Source: Lutispora sp. (GTDB lineage: Bacteria > Bacillota > Clostridia > Lutisporales > Lutisporaceae). Taken from it: a stretch of 64,000 nucleotides of DNA. The notes beneath the pieces were generated by a model. It was given only the letters and a program-made list of their open reading frames with translations. It was not told the DNA's origin and ran no database searches. The stretch lies in contig JAQUTA010000002.1 in assembly GCA_028709965.1 (NCBI GenBank), forward strand, positions 1-64,000. The letters are read 5' to 3'. Below are positions 1 through 8,885 of the stretch, piece after piece (positions within the stretch are counted from its first letter, which is position 1; each line of letters opens with the position of its first letter). The position numbers were made by a program, and so were the translations under genes.

Positions 1-687
1 AATTCTTCCCTCCACTATAGGTGCAGCTCCCGCTGCCTGTACACCCATCATCTTAGGCAGATTACTTATAACACTGTTTTCTTTATATTCCTTATAACCC
101 TTCCAATAAGCAGAGATATTTCCTGCATTTCCTACAGGCATGAACTGATAATCCGGTGCTTTGCCTAGATCATCACAGATTTCAAAAGCCCCGGTCTTTT
201 GACCTTCCAATCTATATGGGTTTATGGAGTTTACTATAGTTACGGGGAATCGCTCCGCAGCCTCTTTTACCATGTTTAATGCCTGGTCGAAATTGCCTTC
301 TACCTGTATTATATCTGCTCCATAAACAATAGCTTGAGCAAGCTTACCTAGTGCTACCTTGCCATCTGGTATTAGCACAGTACATTTTATACCGGCTCTA
401 GCGGCATAGGCTGCTGCTGATGCTGAAGTATTGCCTGTGGAGGCACAAATAACATTTTTGGAGCCATCCCTTACGGCCCTAGTTATTGCTGCTGTCATGC
501 CCCTATCTTTGAAGGAACCTGTTGGGTTTACTCCTTCATATTTGAAATATAAGTTGCAGTTACCCACCACATCCTTTAAGTTTCTGGACTCAATAAAGGG
601 TGTATTGCCTTCATTGAGGGTAATTATATTATCACAGTAAATATCCTTTAAATAATCTTTGTATCGTTCTATTAAGCCTATGTACAT
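1..687 (-). CDS. thrC: Threonine synthase, 3' part beyond window
   Basis: PLP enzyme converting O-phosphohomoserine to threonine, the last step of threonine synthesis. About 229 N-terminal residues are visible; the rest lies left of base 1. The protein begins MYIGLIERYKDYL, and the PLP-lysine segment PTGSFKDRGM followed by STGNTSASAAAYAARAG is the classic fold-type II signature. The ATG at 687 follows a GGAGGA site at about 696-702 that overlaps the stop of the upstream ACT gene, so the two are co-transcribed. The same ACT-thrC pairing is common in Firmicutes threonine operons. No defect is seen in the visible part. Confidence 0.95.
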   Translation of the reverse strand, partial: MYIGLIERYKDYLKDIYCDNIITLNEGNTPFIESRNLKDVVGNCNLYFKYEGVNPTGSFKDRGMTAAITRAVRDGSKNVICASTGNTSASAAAYAARAGIKCTVLIPDGKVALGKLAQAIVYGADIIQVEGNFDQALNMVKEAAERFPVTIVNSINPYRLEGQKTGAFEICDDLGKAPDYQFMPVGNAGNISAYWKGYKEYKENSVISNLPKMMGVQAAGAAPIVEGRI

Positions 688-701
688 TTGCTGTCATCCT
701 C

Positions 702-1142
702 CTATTCCATCGCCATTATTTCTACTTTGTTGCAGCCCTTTTTACTAGATAGCAGCTTCACCAATTGATCAGGAGTGACATCCATAGACTTTGTATCAAT
801 TGTCATAGTCAGGGATGCAACATCCATAACAGGTATATTCTGATTTATTGTTAGTATATTTCCCTTGAGAGATGCTATAACATTTATAACATCGGACAAA
901 ACCCCAGACTCATGTCTCAGCATCATCAATAGGTTTACAATTCTGCCTCTTTCTTGAGTCGTGTAATCAAACACCGTATCCTTATATTTATAAAAAGTGC
1001 TGCGGCTTAGGGCTACCATTTCGCAAGCCTGTTGTATGGTATTTGCATCGCCTCTTTTCAATAGCCTTTTTGCATTTATGACTTTTTCAAACACATCTGG
1101 CAGCACGCTGGACTGAACTATTAACATTCTATCTTCCGTCAT
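702..1142 (-). CDS. pheB: ACT domain protein, PheB/UPF0735 family
   Basis: 146-residue protein of the UPF0735 ACT family (Bacillus PheB type), thought to sense an amino acid; its exact role is not settled. The N-terminal third (KRGDANTIQQACEMVALSRS) looks helix-turn-helix-like. The C-terminal ~75 residues are a beta-alpha-beta ACT domain (VNLLMMLRHESGVLSDVINV ...). I chose the ATG at 1142 because an AGGGAGAT site lies just upstream; the longer reading to 1265 has no site and an implausible Cys-rich leader. Its stop lies 14 bases before thrC, so it is the first visible gene of a threonine-type operon and may tune it by threonine or another amino acid (inference). Confidence 0.88.
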   Translation of the reverse strand: MTEDRMLIVQSSVLPDVFEKVINAKRLLKRGDANTIQQACEMVALSRSTFYKYKDTVFDYTTQERGRIVNLLMMLRHESGVLSDVINVIASLKGNILTINQNIPVMDVASLTMTIDTKSMDVTPDQLVKLLSSKKGCNKVEIMAME

Positions 1143-1411
1143 TTCCAAATCTCCCTTCTGTACGCATATAAGATACACTTGTATATGACATGAACATATT
1201 CTAGCACAAATAAGATATATTGGCAACGGGGAAACGGAAACCACTGAAAGACACTGAAATCTCACTGAAAAACACTTCCGTGCCTTTCGGTGGTTTCCGC
1301 CTGCAACCCCTGTGGTTGTAACCTAAGACCCCAAAGAAATACCCTAGCATTGAAAAATTCCTAAAAGAAATGTATATTATAATTGGATTAATTTTCGGGA
1401 GAGATGATATA

Positions 1412-2425
1412 ATGTCTGAAATATTAGTGAATGCGAGCAGAGATCCTGTAATAGAGAATATCCATAGAGGAGATATTGCTGTAGTAAATGGAGATGGCAA
1501 GACAATTGCATATTTGGGAGACCTGGATAAGTTCACCTATATGCGCTCGGCTGCCAAGCCTTTTCAAGCCTGCGCAGTGGTCGAGAGCGGTGCCCTTGAT
1601 TATTTTGGCTTAACAGAGAGGGAGCTGGCAGTTATGTGTGGTTCTCACTATGGAGAGGAATTTCACGTAATGGCGGTGCTTTCAATACTTTTTAAAATCG
1701 GATTGGATGAACGTTACCTGCAATGCGGTGAATCCTACTCTCTAAATGGGAAGATAACAATGGAATATGTTAAAAAAGGAATTGAAAAGAAAAGTGTTTT
1801 TCATAATTGTTCAGGCAAGCACTCAGGTATGCTTGCTATTGCACTGAAAGAAGGTTTTGATGCCCATACATATATGGATATAGCAAACCCGGTACAGCAA
1901 AAAATATTAGATTTAATAGCTGATTTTACCGAGATGGATAAAGAGAGCATAAAAATAGGCATCGACGGCTGTGGTGTCCCTGTCCATGCTATGCCTATCA
2001 AAAATATGGCTAAAGCCTATATGAAGCTGGCAAACCCATCTCATGTTGAAGAAAAGCACGCAGCAGCAATCAAAAAAATTGCCATGGCTATGACAGGCTA
2101 TCCTGAAATGATTGCGGGTACCAATAGCTTTGACAGCGAGCTTATGAGAGTTACCCGAGGAAAGCTGATAGCCAAACTGGGAGCTGATGGAGTATACTGT
2201 GTTGGTGCTGCAAGGAAGGATATTGGTATAGCCGTCAAAATTGAAGACGGCAATGTGCGAGTACTATCCCCCGTGGTGCTAGAAACCCTAAAGCAGCTTG
2301 AACTCATAAACGATGAAGAACTAACCGAACTCAAACACTTTTACATAAAAGATATAAAAAACAGCCAAGGAGACAAAATAGGAGAAATCAGACCGGAATT
2401 TAGGTTAAGAGGAGTGATTTTATGA
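1412..2425 (+). CDS. L-asparaginase II family protein
   Basis: 337 residues, matching the asparaginase_II family (PF06089-type), a fold distinct from the E. coli AnsA/AnsB enzymes; expected to hydrolyse asparagine to aspartate and ammonia in the cytoplasm. Recognisable segments are MRSAAKPFQACAVVESGA near the N-terminus, CGSHYGEEFH, and the family hallmark NCSGKHSGMLA around residue 130, followed by IDGCGVPVHAMP. The start at 1412 has a GGGAGAGA site 8 bases upstream; an in-frame ATG at 1370 lacks one. The last codons overlap the tex start (ATGA), so the two are translationally coupled. Substrate is by family inference only. Confidence 0.88.
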   Translation: MSEILVNASRDPVIENIHRGDIAVVNGDGKTIAYLGDLDKFTYMRSAAKPFQACAVVESGALDYFGLTERELAVMCGSHYGEEFHVMAVLSILFKIGLDERYLQCGESYSLNGKITMEYVKKGIEKKSVFHNCSGKHSGMLAIALKEGFDAHTYMDIANPVQQKILDLIADFTEMDKESIKIGIDGCGVPVHAMPIKNMAKAYMKLANPSHVEEKHAAAIKKIAMAMTGYPEMIAGTNSFDSELMRVTRGKLIAKLGADGVYCVGAARKDIGIAVKIEDGNVRVLSPVVLETLKQLELINDEELTELKHFYIKDIKNSQGDKIGEIRPEFRLRGVIL

Positions 2426-4566
2426 ATATAGTAAATACATTAAGTCAGGAACTAAACATAAAACCCTGGCAGATAGAGAACACCATAGAGCTCATAGATG
2501 CAGGCAATACCATACCTTTTATAGCCAGATATAGAAAGGAACATACCGGTGAGCTTTCTGATACCCAGCTTAGAGAATTGGGCGAAAGATTGGAATATCT
2601 GAGAAACTTGGAAAATAGAAAAGCCGAGATCATCAGACTTATTGATGAGCAGGGAAAACTAACCGATGAACTGAAAGCGAAGATAGAGAAAGCTAAGGTT
2701 CTTCAAGAGGTTGAAGACCTATATAGACCTTATAGACCAAAAAAGAGAACCAGAGCCTCTATTGCCAAGGAAAAGGGATTGGAACCATTGGCGAAGTTCT
2801 TGTGGGAGCAGAAGGAAGCTGAAATAAGTCTGGAGGAAATTGCATCTGGGTACATAAACCCAGAGCTAGGAGTAGAAACCTGGGAAGATGCTCTAAAGGG
2901 AGCTTCAGATATAATAGCGGAGGATATTTCAGACAATGCAGATTATAGGAAATTTATCAGGGAACTGACATTTAATCTTGGTACTATAAGCACTAAAGGC
3001 TTGACAGAAGAAAAATCCGAGTATCAGATGTATTATGATTTTGCAGAACCCATAAAGAAAATACCATCCCATAGAATATTAGCTATAAACAGAGGAGAAA
3101 AGGAGAAGATGCTGTCTGTCAAGGTTGATGCTCCCATAGACAGAATAATACCTAAGTTGGAAGCAAATATAATCATAGAGAGATCTCCCTATGGAACAAT
3201 TTTAAGAGATACCATCTTGGATTCCTACAATAGGCTTATATCCCCTTCTATAGAAAGAGAAATCAGAAATGAGCTGACCCAAGCAGCAGACGAACAAGCG
3301 ATAAAGGTATTTGGCACAAATTTGAAGAACCTTCTGCTTCAGCCACCAATAAAGGGCAAAAACGTCATGGGATTTGACCCTGCCTATAGAACAGGCTGCA
3401 AGATTGCGGTGTTAGACGATACAGGCAAACTTTTGGATACTGCAACCGTATACGCAACACCACCTGAGAGCAAGATAGAAGAAGCTAAAAAAGAATTAAA
3501 AAAGCTTATTAAAAAGCATAATGTTGAAATCATTTCTCTTGGAAATGGAACAGCTTCAAGAGAATCAGAAAAAATATGTGCAGATATAATAAAAGAGTTA
3601 GATATGCCACTGCACTATATTGTGGTAAATGAAGCAGGAGCCTCAGTCTATTCTGCATCAGAGTTGGCAGCCAAGGAATACCCGGATGTAAATGTGTCCA
3701 TAAGAGGAGCCATATCCATAGGCAGAAGACTCCAGGATCCACTGGCAGAGCTGGTTAAAATAGATCCGAAATCCATAGGAGTTGGACAGTATCAACATGA
3801 CGTATCTCAGAAGAATTTATCTGGAGCCTTAAATGTAGTAGTAGAGGATTGTGTAAATTCAGTTGGAGTGGATCTGAATACAGCCACCCCATCCCTTCTC
3901 CAATATGTATCAGGCATCAACTCTGCAGTTGCAAAAAACGTAGTAGCCTATAGAGAAGAAATAGGCAAATTCAAGAGTAGGAAAGAACTCATGAAGGTAA
4001 AAAAGCTTGGAGCAAAAGCTTTTGAACAATGCGCTGGCTTCCTGCGAATACCTGAATCCCAAAACATATTAGATAATACAGCCGTACATCCCGAATCCTA
4101 TGATGCAGCAGAGAAACTATTGGAGAAGCTGGGATACAGTAAAAAAGAGGGAAATGCCTTGGGAGCGGCACTCCAAAAGGTAAAAGACTTGGATGTTAAT
4201 AAATTGTCAGAAGAAATTGGTGTAGGAGTGCCTACACTGAGAGATATAATAAAGGAGCTCCAAAAACCCGGCAGAGACCCGAGGGATGAAATGCCAAAGC
4301 CCATATTTCATACAGATGTGCTGGAAATGAAGGATCTAAAGCCGGATATGATACTGACAGGAACAGTGAGAAATGTAATAGATTTTGGTGCCTTTGTAGA
4401 TATAGGCGTTCATCAGGATGGTTTAGTCCATATATCTCATCTGGCAGATAAATTTGTAAGCCGCCCCATGGACGTAGTACAAGTTGGAGACATTGTAAAG
4501 GTCAAGGTTCTGGAAGTAGATCTGGACAGAAACCGAATCAGCCTTAGCATGAAGGGTTTGAACTAA
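2422..4566 (+). CDS. tex: Tex-family RNA-binding transcription accessory protein
   Basis: 714 residues, normal Tex length. Order: helical Tex N-domain (1-~190), YqgF/RNase H-like fold starting at MGFDPAYRTGCKIAVLDD (~315-450), two helix-hairpin-helix segments (~490-560, GVDLNTATPSLLQYVSGIN), and a C-terminal S1 domain (~637-710) with GTVRNVIDFGAFVDIG. Tex proteins bind nucleic acid and RNA polymerase and affect transcription and stress tolerance. The ATG overlaps the asparaginase stop by four bases. Arginine is almost entirely AGA/AGG, which gives a native codon baseline against which the 40-55 kb island stands out. Confidence 0.96.
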   Translation: MNIVNTLSQELNIKPWQIENTIELIDAGNTIPFIARYRKEHTGELSDTQLRELGERLEYLRNLENRKAEIIRLIDEQGKLTDELKAKIEKAKVLQEVEDLYRPYRPKKRTRASIAKEKGLEPLAKFLWEQKEAEISLEEIASGYINPELGVETWEDALKGASDIIAEDISDNADYRKFIRELTFNLGTISTKGLTEEKSEYQMYYDFAEPIKKIPSHRILAINRGEKEKMLSVKVDAPIDRIIPKLEANIIIERSPYGTILRDTILDSYNRLISPSIEREIRNELTQAADEQAIKVFGTNLKNLLLQPPIKGKNVMGFDPAYRTGCKIAVLDDTGKLLDTATVYATPPESKIEEAKKELKKLIKKHNVEIISLGNGTASRESEKICADIIKELDMPLHYIVVNEAGASVYSASELAAKEYPDVNVSIRGAISIGRRLQDPLAELVKIDPKSIGVGQYQHDVSQKNLSGALNVVVEDCVNSVGVDLNTATPSLLQYVSGINSAVAKNVVAYREEIGKFKSRKELMKVKKLGAKAFEQCAGFLRIPESQNILDNTAVHPESYDAAEKLLEKLGYSKKEGNALGAALQKVKDLDVNKLSEEIGVGVPTLRDIIKELQKPGRDPRDEMPKPIFHTDVLEMKDLKPDMILTGTVRNVIDFGAFVDIGVHQDGLVHISHLADKFVSRPMDVVQVGDIVKVKVLEVDLDRNRISLSMKGLN

Positions 4567-4619
4567 TCTAGATTGTCATCCTGAGGGCTATGCCCGAAGG
4601 ATCTTAGTAGGGGACGATT

Positions 4620-4669
4620 GGGGACATTCCGCAGCAAGGAATACCCGCGTTTAGCAGCGGTGTGTCCCC
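4620..4669 (+). repeat. GGGGACA palindromic dispersed repeat, copy 1
   Basis: About 50 bases starting GGGGACATTCCGCAGCAAGG and ending GCAGCGGTGTGTCCCC. The ends are complementary (GGGGACA/TGTCCCC) and CCGC/GCGG pair inside. Related copies lie at 24468 (inverted), 29869 and 34163, always between genes. A different short motif, TCATCCTGAG...GAAGGATC, precedes it at 4575-4604. Either could fold as an RNA hairpin. Confidence 0.8.
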
Positions 4670-4870
4670 ATACTTTATAAAAAACATTTCGACAAAAATT
4701 ATTGGTAGACTATCGTCAGAGGATTGCAACAAAACAAAAGAACAATATTTACTATGCTATATATGTATGAATAATATAAAGAAAAATAATAGAAGCAGGA
4801 GAATTAGATATAAATAAATAACATAATGTCCTAAGAAATTATAAATCGACAACTGAATACTACAAAAGCT

Positions 4871-4932
4871 ACCCCCTAAACTGTAGTAGTATAACTATAT
4901 AGGAGACAAGTCCTATTATACTATATGGGGGG
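4871..4932 (+). promoter_or_regulatory. Leader hairpin upstream of riboswitch, possible anti-P1 structure
   Basis: ATAGGA (4899-4904) pairs with TCCTAT (4911-4916) across a six-base loop, and the stem can extend through AT-rich pairs to CCCCC (4872-4876) against GGGGG (4927-4931). That outer pairing would occupy the 5' strand of the aptamer P1 helix. I saw no other clear role; it could also be incidental complementarity. Confidence 0.4.
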
Positions 4933-4996
4933 CAATGAGATACACTCTCTAGTTGGGCACCTTGAGTGTATTTAGTCAATGGTGCAACCGACCCAT
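4925..4996 (+). ncRNA. Cyclic-di-GMP-II riboswitch aptamer
   Basis: The sequence carries the class II c-di-GMP aptamer hallmarks: CAATGA, then TTGGGCACC (4953-4961), and GGTGCAACCGACC (4981-4993). Helix TACACTC (4941-4947) pairs with GAGTGTA (4964-4970). GCACC (4957-4961) pairs with GGTGC (4981-4985) to form the pseudoknot. ATGGG (4925-4929) pairs with CCCAT (4992-4996) to close P1. CCCAT is also the first half of the terminator stem that follows, so ligand-stabilised P1 should block termination and turn the downstream genes ON. The aptamer match is strong; the switch direction is read from this overlap and has not been measured. Confidence 0.92.
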
Positions 4997-5026
4997 CTAC
5001 CGATAAATGTAGATGGGCTTTTTTAT
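4992..5026 (+). terminator. Riboswitch expression-platform terminator
   Basis: Nine-base-pair stem CCCATCTAC (4992-5000) with GTAGATGGG (5009-5017), eight-base loop, then CTTTTTTA. The 5' arm shares five bases with aptamer helix P1, making terminator and P1 mutually exclusive. Confidence 0.92.
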
Positions 5027-5235
5027 TGCTAAGAAACGATAACAATATTTTATTCAAGCCCAAACTATAATATATAAAAATAATGCATATGATTTTCAAT
5101 TAATGTACATATACATAAATGGCAGAATTTTTAGTACATGCTTTTTAAAATTAATAATAAGAGAATAAGCGACGATATGAGAGGTGGGATAATATCAATG
5201 GGGTAATCAATAGAAAAGCACTACTTTTAGGTGCA

Positions 5236-6009
5236 TTGGTCTTATCATTTGGGCTTAGTAATAAAGTAACCAGTTATACTTTTGCTAAGGTAGAGAATTC
5301 TATGGCAATTATAATAAGTCCTTCAGAGCATTCATTAATTGCAATACCCGATGGAGTAGGATTAAATGTAAGTAAAACTATTACAAAAATAATTACTTTA
5401 ACAGACGAAGATCCTACTGGTATGACTAATACACAAATCAGTGTAAATGCCAAATTGGAAAGTCATAATTTTTATATTAGTAATAATATGCATGATACTA
5501 TAGATGTCAGTGTTTATTTAGATGGAAGTTTTATTAAAGTCAAGAATCAACACATTACTATCCTACCAGGTCAGACCTGTGAAGTCCCATTTAGAATAAA
5601 CGATAGTATACAAAGTGATTATATTGAAGCAATTGTTTATGCAACATGGAGTAATGGCTATGGAGAAATTATGAGTGAAATTAATGTAAATGTCGAATCT
5701 TCCGATGAAGAAGAAATAATAGATTTACGTACCCCAGAAGTACCTGTTTTGAACATTGATGATATGCAACAAGAGCTAAAGAGCGATGCTTTAAATACTA
5801 TTATAGATTCGACAACGGAAGATGATAGAGAAAAAAATAAAAAAATATTGGATAATGAAGCATCACTAGATAAAAAAGCAGCTAACAATAATCTAGATGG
5901 AACAGAAGAAATCTTTATTACAAGTTGCAATAATTCTTTAACAGATTCTATAGATAATGAAGAACTATCAAGGGAAGAAACAGGAGGAGCTGGCTTTGAG
6001 GATAACTAA
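5236..6009 (+). CDS. Secreted protein of the matrix locus, start uncertain
   Basis: First gene after the riboswitch; unrecognised family. About 257 residues as called from TTG at 5236. A beta-rich middle (~30-150) contains ITKIITLTDEDPTG and ATWSNGYGEIMSEI. An acidic, Asn/Glu-rich low-complexity tail follows from about residue 155. In-frame codons upstream (NGVINRKALLLGALVLSFGL) look like a signal peptide, yet the only ATG with a good ribosome site (GAGGTGGG, ATG at 5198) is one base out of frame across a GGGG run. One extra G would give a perfect start. So this is either a sequencing error, a real frameshift, or a weak non-ATG start. Codes into the next gene by 14 bases. Confidence 0.7.
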   Translation: MVLSFGLSNKVTSYTFAKVENSMAIIISPSEHSLIAIPDGVGLNVSKTITKIITLTDEDPTGMTNTQISVNAKLESHNFYISNNMHDTIDVSVYLDGSFIKVKNQHITILPGQTCEVPFRINDSIQSDYIEAIVYATWSNGYGEIMSEINVNVESSDEEEIIDLRTPEVPVLNIDDMQQELKSDALNTIIDSTTEDDREKNKKILDNEASLDKKAANNNLDGTEEIFITSCNNSLTDSIDNEELSREETGGAGFEDN

Positions 6010-7111
6010 GATAAGAATATTTGGGGAAATAAATAAAAAGTATAGACCATATATAGTAGGAGTAATAGTGATTTTATGTATAACCTTTACGCTGCTTGCC
6101 TACCAAGCAATAAGACAACCTTTAATGATTGAAGAGAAGGTCATTGCAAACACAATCGAAGAAAAAGTAATCTTTGATTATGTAGCAGTGGTAAAACCAA
6201 GCACCCTTTACCCCCAGGGAGGCAAAGTGGTTCCTGATCAAGTTATTTTTTATAAGTTAGCAGACAAATTAATTATACAATTAGATGCAAGTATTAATTC
6301 TGCAAGACCAGTGAGGATAGAGGGTAGTATAGGAGTAGTCTTCAGACTAGTAGCCAAGGATATGTGGGAAAGAGAATTTGAATTAGTTGCTGCTCAGCCT
6401 ATTAATACAGAAGGAATAAGCCATTCTTTATTGCATGAGGAAATACATCTTGATTTAAAAGAATTATTTAGCTTTATTGAGAAAGTTGAAGAAGAAACAT
6501 TAGTTAGATCTAGCAATTATACATTATTAATAAAGCCAAAAATAGAAGGGACGGTTTATCAAAAAAATGAGAATAAAGCACATGAAATAATAAGTAACAT
6601 TGAAATTCCATTTCAACTAACAGGTCAGTATATAAAATATGCAGCAGAATCCCTAGAAAAAGAATTTATAAGAACCGAGATAATAGAAGACGTCAATACA
6701 GTACCTCAAAGCTTTAATTTCTTTGGCAAGGAACTGACTGTAATTAAAGCGAGATATAGCTTTAGTATAGTTGCAATTATTTTATTAATACTCATAATAA
6801 TTTCTATAGTTGAAAAAGCAAAGCAAAAAAAGGAAAAGGTAAATGAAATTTACTTGATAGACAAAAAGCATAAAAGCAAAATTATTTCAATTTCTGATAA
6901 AGCTGGTTTTAAAAATTCACCTCAACTTGGATTAGATAGCTTTAAGGCTCTGCTGCAAATAGCAGAGGAAAAAGATGAGCCTATTCTAAGATATGCGGAT
7001 GACATAGAAGGATCAGTTTATTATTATATTATCGCAACGCCAACTATTTATTACTATAGAATTGCTAAGAGCATTGTTGTTAAAGGTAGTGATTTAGCTC
7101 ATCATGCATAA
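5996..7111 (+). CDS. DUF5305-like membrane-anchored protein
   Basis: 371 residues from a TTG start chosen because AGGAGG sits at 5982-5987, eight bases upstream. One N-terminal transmembrane helix (YIVGVIVILCITFTLLAYQA) is followed by a ~220-residue extracytoplasmic beta-rich domain with the family-like segment FDYVAVVKPSTLYP. A second helix (FSIVAIILLILIIIS) and a ~90-residue charged cytoplasmic tail ending in a Tyr-rich stretch complete it. The architecture fits DUF5305 proteins, which in archaea and Firmicutes often sit beside S26B signal peptidases and TasA-like proteins, as here. Function is unknown; assembly or export of the secreted partners is an inference. It overlaps the kinase gene by eight bases. 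Confidence 0.75.
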   Translation: MRITKIRIFGEINKKYRPYIVGVIVILCITFTLLAYQAIRQPLMIEEKVIANTIEEKVIFDYVAVVKPSTLYPQGGKVVPDQVIFYKLADKLIIQLDASINSARPVRIEGSIGVVFRLVAKDMWEREFELVAAQPINTEGISHSLLHEEIHLDLKELFSFIEKVEEETLVRSSNYTLLIKPKIEGTVYQKNENKAHEIISNIEIPFQLTGQYIKYAAESLEKEFIRTEIIEDVNTVPQSFNFFGKELTVIKARYSFSIVAIILLILIIISIVEKAKQKKEKVNEIYLIDKKHKSKIISISDKAGFKNSPQLGLDSFKALLQIAEEKDEPILRYADDIEGSVYYYIIATPTIYYYRIAKSIVVKGSDLAHHA

Positions 7112-8885
7112 AGTAAAATTATTATTCTATAAATTCTTTAATAGTTATATGAAAGATAAGCTTACTTCAGAAGAGACGAAGATTATTTATGCCTATCGAT
7201 ATTTGTCATGGGCATTGACTTCCTTTGTATATCTAGCCGGTGGCTCCTATTCCATAGTTTTTTTCAAACTAGGGGTAATAGTATCACTTTTCATTTCTTC
7301 TAAAGTTATTACGAATCTATATATGAAATTCAAAGAAAACAAAGTAGTTTTAAGGACATTGGTACTGATTGAAACATTAGGTATAACCATACTTTTGCTG
7401 CCAACAGGAGGACTTAGAAGTCCTTTTATCTGGTATGCTTTGAATCCTACTCTGGTAGCGGCCTGCTACCTGCCAACTTATTTCTGTTGGTTAAACCTGA
7501 TCTTTTACTTATTTTCAGGAACTACTATGTCCAATGCTTTGTTTAATCCAGACAAAATAAATATGGCGGAAATGATTTTGGAAAACTCGAATCTTATATT
7601 AGTGTTTATGCTCATAACATTGGCTGTACAGCTGATGGCTGGTTTGACTAAAAAACTATATGCTCAGACAATTGTGTTGGAAGAACAAAAACAAAAGATG
7701 ATACAAATCAATGAAGCCCTACGAATATCTAATATCCAGAATCAAGAAGCTATAGAACATATCATGTCCTTATATCAAATTATCGAAGCCCTAAACAATC
7801 ATAGCAGTAAAGAAAAATTACTTGAAGTATTAGCTGCATACACTGCTAGAATAACTAAAAGCAGCTTAAGCATTTTCTGGTTACTAAATCCTAATAAAAG
7901 CAGTGATATTATTAAGACTAATAAAAACTTAAAAGAGGCAGAGCAGCAAGAAATATTGCAAGAGCTTCAAAAACTAAATTTACAAAGGCTTAAATTAAAA
8001 GAGATTCATGAGATAAGAGTTAATAATAAAGATTTGTTAGCAATGTCTATAATATCCTCAACAACCTATTTTGGACTTGTAGCAATACAAAAAAATAATT
8101 ATTCAAATATACACCAAATTGAACAAAATATAAAGCTATTAAAATTTTTGGCAGAACTAAGTGCTGTAACGCTAGAACGATTCAATCTAGAAGAAATAGA
8201 GGATCGTTTGCTGGTTATGGAAGAGCAAAATCGTATAGCGAATGAAATACACGATAGTGTATCTCAAAGACTTTTTAGCATTTCCTATGCAATTCATGGA
8301 ATATTAGGTAGATGGAGTGATTTGTCTAAAAATGACCTAAAAGATTATCTTGTAGAAGTGAGAGAATCATCCAATTTAGCTATGCAGGAACTTAGAAACT
8401 CTATTTATAAGTTAAGCCTCAAAAAGAAAGGAGAAAAATCTCTGCAGGTTGCTCTAAGCGCTTTTTTAGATAGTATAGCAAAGCTTCAACATGTAATTAT
8501 TGACTTTGATATTAAAGGAGATGAGAGTAACCTATCACTGTCTCTTAAAAAAGGTATCACTAGAATTATAAGGGAGGCATGTGGTAATGCAGTTCGTCAT
8601 GGAAAATGTCAACTGATACATCTGGATTTAGTACTTCATAAGGATTTTATGAAATTGTCAATTGATGATGATGGTATAGGCTTTTTACTAAATAATGAAG
8701 ATATAAATGAACAAAAAAGCCTGGGAATCTCAAATATGAAAAACTTAGTAAACTCTTTCAATGGAAGTTTAGAAATCAATAGCGAAATAGGAAAGGGTAC
8801 TGCAATTAAAATTATAATACCAAGTGAAGGATTTGCGAATGTGGAGCGGGGAGGGTTGATATTTGAAAATAATATTGATAGATGA
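7104..8885 (+). CDS. Membrane sensor histidine kinase, NarL/LiaS class
   Basis: 593 residues. About six hydrophobic segments lie within residues 30-195, then a coiled linker (~195-230) and a GAF-like region (~235-360). A HisKA_3 dimerisation helix carries the phospho-accepting His383 in IANEIHDSVSQRL. A HATPase_c domain follows with N-box REACGNAVRHG, DDGIGF and GKGTAIKI. It should autophosphorylate and pass phosphate to the response regulator encoded immediately downstream (22-base overlap). Its location between the riboswitch and the fibre genes suggests a second input to the same locus; the signal sensed cannot be deduced. Confidence 0.92.
   Translation: MHKVKLLFYKFFNSYMKDKLTSEETKIIYAYRYLSWALTSFVYLAGGSYSIVFFKLGVIVSLFISSKVITNLYMKFKENKVVLRTLVLIETLGITILLLPTGGLRSPFIWYALNPTLVAACYLPTYFCWLNLIFYLFSGTTMSNALFNPDKINMAEMILENSNLILVFMLITLAVQLMAGLTKKLYAQTIVLEEQKQKMIQINEALRISNIQNQEAIEHIMSLYQIIEALNNHSSKEKLLEVLAAYTARITKSSLSIFWLLNPNKSSDIIKTNKNLKEAEQQEILQELQKLNLQRLKLKEIHEIRVNNKDLLAMSIISSTTYFGLVAIQKNNYSNIHQIEQNIKLLKFLAELSAVTLERFNLEEIEDRLLVMEEQNRIANEIHDSVSQRLFSISYAIHGILGRWSDLSKNDLKDYLVEVRESSNLAMQELRNSIYKLSLKKKGEKSLQVALSAFLDSIAKLQHVIIDFDIKGDESNLSLSLKKGITRIIREACGNAVRHGKCQLIHLDLVLHKDFMKLSIDDDGIGFLLNNEDINEQKSLGISNMKNLVNSFNGSLEINSEIGKGTAIKIIIPSEGFANVERGGLIFENNIDR

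Noticed and set aside
1143..1265. Upstream extension of the ACT protein
   Set aside because: No ribosome site and unusual Cys-rich composition; the ATG at 1142 is well placed.
1235..1330. Repetitive ACGGAAACCACTGAAAG region considered as a T-box or CRISPR-like array
   Set aside because: No T-box GGTGG/terminator pair and no regular repeat-spacer spacing; it looks like degenerate spacer DNA.
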